Assembly: GCA_965644295.1 (NCBI GenBank)
Contig: CBFFRP010000598.1
Span: 22,403 to 86,402 of the forward strand
Direction: 5' to 3'
DNA length: 64,000 bases
Source: Paraphysomonas bandaiensis
Lineage: Eukaryota > Chrysophyceae
Below, one piece after another: positions 57,573 through 64,000 of the stretch (position 1 is the stretch's first letter; each line of letters starts with the position of its first letter). The notes beneath the pieces were generated by a model that made no database searches, was not told the DNA's origin, and was given only the letters and a program-made list of their open reading frames with translations. A program made the translations under genes and the position numbers.

Positions 57573-58751
57573 GAATGTGCTTTTATTTGGAGTAGACTAT
57601 TATCTGTGAAGGTTCTGCCCCCCCTAGCCTTTTTTAAAATTATAATAGCCTCTGTCGAGGCTTAAGTGCTTCCAGAGCAAGTATAATATCAAGCCATGAT
57701 TATTTATGTATTCCTTCTTGATGATTATCACTGTAGAAAAATAGGAGTACTGGTGTCATTAATCGAATGCCATCATCAAAATCAAACAGCAATATAGTAT
57801 ATATCATGATGTGATAACACTCTCATTGAATTTGAATTTGTTGAAACGCATACAGTTTTACTATCTTTTTTGACATTAAATTAGTTTTTCATTCACTTAC
57901 AACTATCTTACAACTATCTATTACAACTATCTTTTCTCCCTGATTCTTCTGAATTAGAATCATGCATTATTAATCGCCTGCTTGATGACAAAATTATTAA
58001 TGAATTTGTATTAAGTTTTCAAAAAGTCGAAATTAAAAACCAATCACATTTCTTTTTTCAAAACTCGAAATCTTTAAAAGACAATAACTGAAATAATATA
58101 ACAAATCAAAATCTTCAGGAGGCAAAAACTGAAAAAAATTAATTTTAGAGGGCCCCCGAGGGCCGAGGGCCCTTGCGGGCCGCAATAAAACCTTATCAAT
58201 CTTCAATGTAATCATTGCCCTATACAACACTCTTTGTTCCCTGTGGGCCGATATTTCGGGGATACGTTGTTAATGATACATTTAGCTCAAATAATATTGA
58301 TACAGTAACTTCATGTTTTAGTAAAAAATGGACGACTCGGCAATATATTGCTATTTTATAGAGGATGAGTAATGTGCGATTATATATGTAAAATTATTCC
58401 AACTGAATTGATAGCAGATAATTTGTACAAAGACATGATAATTATGATTAAAACTATAATCTATAGACACCTACAGTATAAAAGGTTATACTGTTTCTGC
58501 TAAATTAAGATATAAAACTTGTCATTATATCTAATACGTACACTATTCGAGTCAGATACACAGGTTCACCATTCCCTAGACATAATATCATTTCGTACTA
58601 ACCTCCATTTCATGTTTTCCAGTTCAAGATTGAGAATAATTAACTTATATCGGTTAACGATACAATGATGTACAGCAATCTTTTAGAACTAAGTACAATA
58701 ATAGCACCACACCATTCTACTCACCTACATGGAAATTCTAGAAATAATGCT
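57573..58751. other. AT-rich convergent intergenic with a GC cluster
   Basis: No supported gene. A 34-bp GC island (58149-58182) with nested GGGCCC palindromes interrupts otherwise AT-rich DNA. Confidence 0.4.
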
Positions 58752-59352
58752 TCAGAATCCTGTATGAATCCTAGACTTCACTCTGTAGATAAGCTCCAGG
58801 ACTTGCTGAATTGATTCTTCTTCAAAGCGAGACAAACTTGGTATCCATGCTAGAGCTTCTTCGACTTCGCAATTCTAAAATGACTTGGTATTAGTAAACC
58901 AGTGAAGAAAGCATTGGCCTTACATATGGGGCGAGATTCGCGAGTTGGGCAACTTCAAATTCATGCAGCCTCGCCATCTTACCATCAATTTTTTGAACTA
59001 ACTCTGATGACGATAACCCACTAAAAAACATTAAGTGTCAACAATAAATAATTGATACATTGTACCCGCGAAGTTCAGAGGCAGCATTTCTCAAAGAGTC
59101 AGTATCAGATGTAGCCGCTAATTTCTGTGTATACTTATGCGTCTTATTAAAAGTGCTGCATCAACAACAGTTACTTATATCATAACGCAAGCATGTAACT
59201 AACTCATTCGTATGTCCCAGCTGCTCATTAACTTTTCTATTTCTCTCCAGCAAAATATGCACCTCATCATTCATTAAAAACTGAACATCATCTGAAAACT
59301 CTTTGCCGAACTGCAACTCAGCAGCATTCCCATCATCATCAGCATCGTCCAT
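58752..59352 (-). CDS. RPB4: DNA-directed RNA polymerase II subunit RPB4
   Basis: Exons 59352-59204, 59155-59066, 59020-58924 and 58874-58752 join in phase to 152 aa (the human protein is 142). An acidic N-terminus is followed by AELQFGKEFSDDVQFLMNDE and VHILLERN. Then come TFNKTHKYTQKLA, ELVQKIDGKMARLHEFEVAQ, LANLAP, and CEVEEALAWIPSLSRFEEES, the conserved NLCPE/EAK-IPSL region. Rpb4 pairs with Rpb7 to form the stalk of RNA polymerase II, contacting nascent RNA and initiation factors. The start codon lies 70 bp from a 1.2-kb TATG microsatellite shared with the divergent DM10 gene. Confidence 0.93.
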
Positions 59353-59422
59353 TACGATATTAAACAGCTAAAATTCAGAAATCACAACAATGAAGTGAGC
59401 TATGCATGCTCTCGAGGCACTC

Positions 59423-59822
59423 TATGTATGTATGTATGTATGTATGTATGTATGTATGTATGTATGTATGTATGTATGTATGTATGTATGTATGTATGTA
59501 TGTATGTATGTATGTATGTATGTATGTATGTATGTATGTATGTATGTATGTATGTATGTATGTATGTATGTATGTATGTATGTATGTATGTATGTATGTA
59601 TGTATGTATGTATGTATGTATGTATGTATGTATGTATGTATGTATGTATGTATGTATGTATGTATGTATGTATGTATGTATGTATGTATGTATGTATGTA
59701 TGTATGTATGTATGTATGTATGTATGTATGTATGTATGTATGTATGTATGTATGTATGTATGTATGTATGTATGTATGTATGTATGTATGTATGTATGTA
59801 TGTATGTATGTATGTATGTATG

Positions 59823-59854
<32 letters not shown>

Positions 59855-60068
59855 TGTATGTATGTATGTATGTATGTATGTATGTATGTATGTATGTATG
59901 TATGTATGTATGTATGTATGTATGTATGTATGTATGTATGTATGTATGTATGTATGTATGTATGTATGTATGTATGTATGTATGTATGTATGTATGTATG
60001 AATGTATGTATGTATGTATGTATGTATGTATGTATGTATGTATGTATGTATGTATGTATGTATGTATG

Positions 60069-60102
<34 letters not shown>

Positions 60103-60612
60103 TGTATGTATGTATGTATGTATGTATGTATGTATGTATGCATGTATGTATGTATGTATGTATGTATGTATGTATGTATGTATGTATGTATGTATGTATG
60201 TATGTATGTATGTATGTATGTATGTATGTATGTATGTATGTATGTATGTATGTATGTATGTATGTATGTATGTATGTATGTATGTATGTATGTATGTATG
60301 TATGTATGTATGTATGTATGTATGTATGTATGTATGAATGTATGTATGTATGTATGTATGTATGTATGTATGTATGTATGTATGTATGTATGTATGTATG
60401 TATGTACGTATGTATGTATGTATGTATGTATGTATGTATGTATGTATGTATGTATGTATGTATGTATGTATGTATGTATGTATGTATGTATGTATGTATG
60501 TATGTATGTATGTATGTATGTATGTATGTATGTATGTATGTATGTATGTATGTATGTATGTATGTATGTATGTATGTATGTATGTATGTATGTATGTATG
60601 TATGTATGTATG
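59423..60612. repeat. 1.2-kb (TATG)n microsatellite in a divergent promoter
   Basis: About 297 TATG units with six scattered changes (near 59825, 60001, 60071, 60141, 60337 and 60406). It occupies most of the 1.4-kb gap between RPB4 (-) and the DM10 gene (+). As in the other arrays, all frames are open and the apparent long proteins are not genes. Confidence 0.98.
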
Positions 60613-60752
60613 ATGTATGTATATGTGTGTCGGTTTCATATGGTATTAAGTTAGAGGGTTGTGCTCTAATACTCTATTGCGGAGCTACAGGCGTGTATTG
60701 GGGATCTTCTAAGGGGTCTGAGTGAGATTAATCAGAGTCAAGCTTGTTTATC

Positions 60753-62835
60753 ATGTCTTTTAATGGTAGTGTGTGTTGTGTTGCTGTGTGTGTGTAATGT
60801 GCATTCAGGTTCAATGTCGCTGTCGTCTTCTATGAAGTCTGTTCAAGACTTGCCCAATTTGCCTGGTATTCGACGGTCTGCCCTGAGTAGCAACCCGAAG
60901 CTGTTCAAGGATTATCTTTCAGACACTCTGGGCTCTGAATCCATGCAAAGGAGCGTCTCTGCTGACTTCATCAATGATCCCGAGTACATCCGATCCATCA
61001 AATCTTCATTGAATCCGTATCCCCGTGAAACTCCTAATTTTAATGATATTTCTGGACGCTACAGTTTGTGCTCCAGGCAGCGCGATTCTAGGTCGAATAG
61101 AAAAGCCCTTCCTTATAGTGATATTAGTAATGCCCCTGCCTTCGTTACGAATAAAGACCAAATCTGCAACTTCACTGCAATTTTCACTGAAGATGTCCCA
61201 GAAAATTTGGAGGAGCCGAAGAGAGTACGGGTAGTTGATATCGCGGTCTACGTGACTGATAATTCAATGGAAATACGGGAGCCCTTTGTCCATAACAGCG
61301 GATTAGTTCAAGGCAAACTTCTTCGACGCCATAATGTGCAAAAGCCCGATGGTTCTGGCCATTACACTTTGAAAGATTTTCACGCGGGCGCTATTCTTGA
61401 CATCTATAGCCGTGAATACACTATTCTCAGTTGTAATGATTTTACTAATCGACTCTTGGCAAGTATCGGTGTGGATTTCGGGCAACACTTGCCTACTCCA
61501 GACACAACAGATATTCGACTCATGAAGCTACGAAGATCTACACCCAATATATCTTCCAACGAAAGCTTTTCATCCACTGGACGACCCTTCACTGCTTTGT
61601 CCAAGAGTTTCTACGAGCATGATAAAATGGTACTTCGATTCTTTGGATACTGGGAAGGCAAGGAAGTTCCTAAGCCAATCAAATACTCTGTTCGGATTCA
61701 CTATTATCTAGTTGATGATACCATTGAAATTATATCCGAGTATAGCCGCAATGATGGAAGGGACCGTACACCAAAATTTCTTAGGAAAATGCGCATACTG
61801 AAGCCTAATAATAGCACACCTATAGTTACAACCTCCGCACAGGCGGAATCAGTCGATAGCTCTAATTATTACCATTTCACAGATCTGTATATTGGTGCTG
61901 TGATAAATGTGGTGGGAAATGAAATTCTCATCTATGATGCTGATAAGTTTACCCGAAACTATTACGAGCAGCACCACTTCCCTCTCAGTGAGAGAATACC
62001 AGTCCAGCTGGAGGAGGCACCTAAGAAATACAGCGTGAGCCCTCCCCCCTATAACGGATTTGGCTCAGAGGAAGATTCTCTTCAAACATGCAGCGGAAGC
62101 TTGATGCCCAAAGCTCCGAAGAAAGATGGTCTGAAAGCAAAACTCTATGCTCAGCAGATTCTCCGGTTTCGAATGAAGTTCCGTACACCCAAGGTTGGTA
62201 ATTATTCTGCTCTCATGTAATACCACTTGCCTGCGTGTATGTGAATGCAGTGAAAGCGTAAACCAGTTCTAATTAGTTATTTTCAGCCTGTGGATGCTGC
62301 GAGAGAGTTCAACCTCAAAGTGTTCCTTGAAGATGATACAATTCAGATAAATGAAGTGCCAGTTCGTAACTCTGGTTTCGGGGCAGGTAAGTTCTTGTCT
62401 CGTTCCCGTCAAAAGCACAAGGATGGCCGCCGGATCGTTCCGGGGGACATAGTACTTGGGACAGTGCTCTTCATTCAGTCTTATGAATTCATTGTCGTTG
62501 ATGCCGATGAGTACTCTCTTAAATACATGGAGCAGAATCCTGAGATATGGAAAGAGAGTTCCCTTGAGCATATTGCCATGAAGCTCCGAGCTCGTGAGGA
62601 TCAATTAAGAGATACTCTTGTGAAGTTGAAAGACCGCGCTCTAGAGGATGCCCCGTACGATGAAATTAACGACCTGTTGATTGAGGCAGGCATAGTGCTC
62701 ACTACCCAGGAATCTCTGACTCTTATGAGGGCAATCGATAAGCAGAGAAAAGGTCGCGCCAAATTTTTCAGAATATTTAGGATTATCAGTGAAGATGATA
62801 TGTTTCAGTCATGGAGCAGGAAATTCTCTGCATAA
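60753..62835 (+). CDS. EFHC1/Rib72-type DM10 protein of the ciliary axoneme
   Basis: Main exons 60809-62193 and 62287-62835; a tiny first exon 60753-60765 (MSFN plus one base) joins in phase and gives 648 aa, or the start is ATG 60814 (642 aa; EFHC1 is 640). The N-terminus has LPNLPG, matching the LPFLPG motif of EFHC1. Three DM10 domains: about 145-230 (DNSMEIREPFVHNSGLVQGK), 285-410 (DDTIEIISEYSRNDGRDRTP, FTDLYIGAVINVVGNEILIY) and 470-540 (DDTIQINEVPVRNSGFGAGK, IVPGDIVLGTVLFIQSYEFI). A helical C-terminus with an EF-hand-like remnant follows. These proteins lie inside A-tubules of doublet microtubules, so the organism very probably builds motile cilia. Confidence 0.92.
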
Positions 62836-63252
62836 GCACACCTGCTCCGGAGTACGCGAAAATAAAGAGAGAATGCATGATGCAAAATTTGGGTGTGTCA
62901 CCCGTAGTTAGTGAGGGATATATACACGCTTTTTATCTTCATAGATACGTTAATGTTATTTTTTGCATTTGTTCTGCATATGATGAAAATTTACAATAAG
63001 ACTACAAACTCTTGTAGGTAGACTAATCATTCAACAAAATACTTATAATGATAAGTTTAAATCAATTCAAACGCTGGAGTATTTAACATCTATATACTAC
63101 TCATGAGTAGAGGGGAATTTCGGATGCTCCAATGCTTATTGGTATTTGGAGTTGCTTACTTTTTCCTATCGATGCTATTTTCGCGCATTGTAGAAATAAT
63201 CAAATAAAGTTATGTACGATATGGTATCGATAATACCTTCTTTGTTTGTAGA
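62836..63252. other. Intergenic
   Basis: AT-rich 3' flank of the DM10 gene up to the satellite. No supported feature. Confidence 0.45.
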
Positions 63253-64000
63253 ACACTACCTACTACCAGTCAGGAGAGCCCCAGTACTCATCCCTTGCTT
63301 GACCCTAATGACCCAGAGGATGCTGTAATGTATTCTTCCGTGAGCTTCTTGACATCACCCAGTAGGCTACTGAGGCCTCCCTCCTGGACAACCCCTACCT
63401 ACTACCTACTACCAGTCTTGAGAGCCCCAGTACTCATCCCTTGCTTGACCCTAATGACCCAGAGGATGCTGTAATGTATTCTTCCGTGAGCTTCTTGACA
63501 TCACCCAGTAGGCTACCGAGGCCTCCCTCCTGGACAACCCCTACCTACTACCTACTACCAGTCAGGAGAGCCCCAGTACTCATCCCTTGCTTGACCCTAA
63601 TGACCCAGAGGATGCTGTAATGTATTCTTCCGTGAGCTTCTTGACATCACCCAGTAGGCTACCGAGGCCTCCCTCCTGGACAACCCCTACCTACTACCTA
63701 CTACCAGTACCGAGAGCCCCAGTACTCATCCCTTGCTTGACCCTAATGACCCAGAGGATGCTGTAATGTATTCTTCCGTGAGCTTCTTGACATCACCCAG
63801 TAGGCTACCGAGGCCTCCCTCCTGGACAACCCCTACCTACTACCTACTACCAGTCAGGAGAGCCCCAGTACTCATCCCTTGCTTGACCCTAATGACCCAG
63901 AGGATGCTGTAATGTATTCTTCCGTGAGCTTCTTGACATCACCCAGTAGGCTACCGAGGCCTCCCTCCTGGACAACCCCTACCTACTACCTACTACCAGT
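63253..64000. repeat. 146-bp tandem satellite, running off the window
   Basis: Five units of 146 bp (CCAGTACTCATCCC at 63281, 63427, 63573, 63719 and onward). Units are nearly identical apart from a variable triplet after ACTACCAGT (CAGG, CTTG, ACCG). The junction carries CTACCTACTACCTACTACC. The unit is GC-richer than its surroundings. Its length is not a multiple of 3, so it cannot extend one reading frame. Confidence 0.95.

Noticed and set aside
63253-64000. Tandem-repeat protein encoded by the 146-bp satellite
   Set aside because: 146 is not a multiple of three and stops occur in every frame within two units.

Overview
The window is nuclear DNA of a gene-dense, AT-leaning protist. Nearly every gene is broken by short GT-AG introns of roughly 45-60 nt, which I placed by reading frame and protein continuity. 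An EFHC1/Rib72-type DM10 protein (an axonemal microtubule protein) implies motile cilia at some stage. A cell-surface protein with a PTxxPT-type stalk and a MAP2K-like kinase recall stramenopiles, so a flagellated stramenopile-like protist is my best guess. That is inference: no rRNA or other marker is present. I saw no convincing tRNA, rRNA or CRISPR array.

Layout. 0-10 kb: a small five-exon gene of unknown function, a small tail-anchored protein, a PPR-like organellar protein, a decayed gene, a MAP2K-like kinase (-) and a 123-bp hAT-type MITE. 10-20 kb: a mitochondrial RidA protein (-) and a displaced fragment of it; a large surface protein (-) with PQQ-type beta-propeller, PT-rich stalk, EGF-like modules and one membrane span; a MAPEG protein (+); a seven-span protein resembling gustatory-receptor-like (GRL) channels (-). 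20-31 kb: a mitochondrial carrier (+), SUMO E1 subunit UBA2 (-), a membrane-anchored protein with a Tudor-like C-terminus (+) and a two-domain voltage-gated cation channel with C-terminal EF-hands (+). 31-46 kb: a long-TIR element, a class C (GABA-B-like) GPCR (-), a four-span protein (-), an ankyrin protein (+), a truncated second copy of the long-TIR element and a histidine phosphatase (-). 46-64 kb: three very long (CATA/TATG)n microsatellites, a PIP kinase with a signal-like N-terminus (+), eighteen tandem 273-bp units running into a hAT transposase remnant, an RBR-type ubiquitin ligase (+), RNA polymerase II subunit RPB4 (-), the DM10 protein (+) and a 146-bp satellite running off the right edge.

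Many genes encode sensing and signalling components (surface receptor, GRL, GPCR, cation channel, PIP kinase, MAP2K-like kinase). They lie on both strands with their own promoters, so this is not an operon. Divergent gene pairs share compact intergenic promoters, several of which carry the decamer TACAGCAGTR and two of which carry microsatellites over 1 kb long. The most unusual structure is the 273-bp array: each unit carries a 141-nt open segment with intron-like borders whose length would keep frame if spliced.
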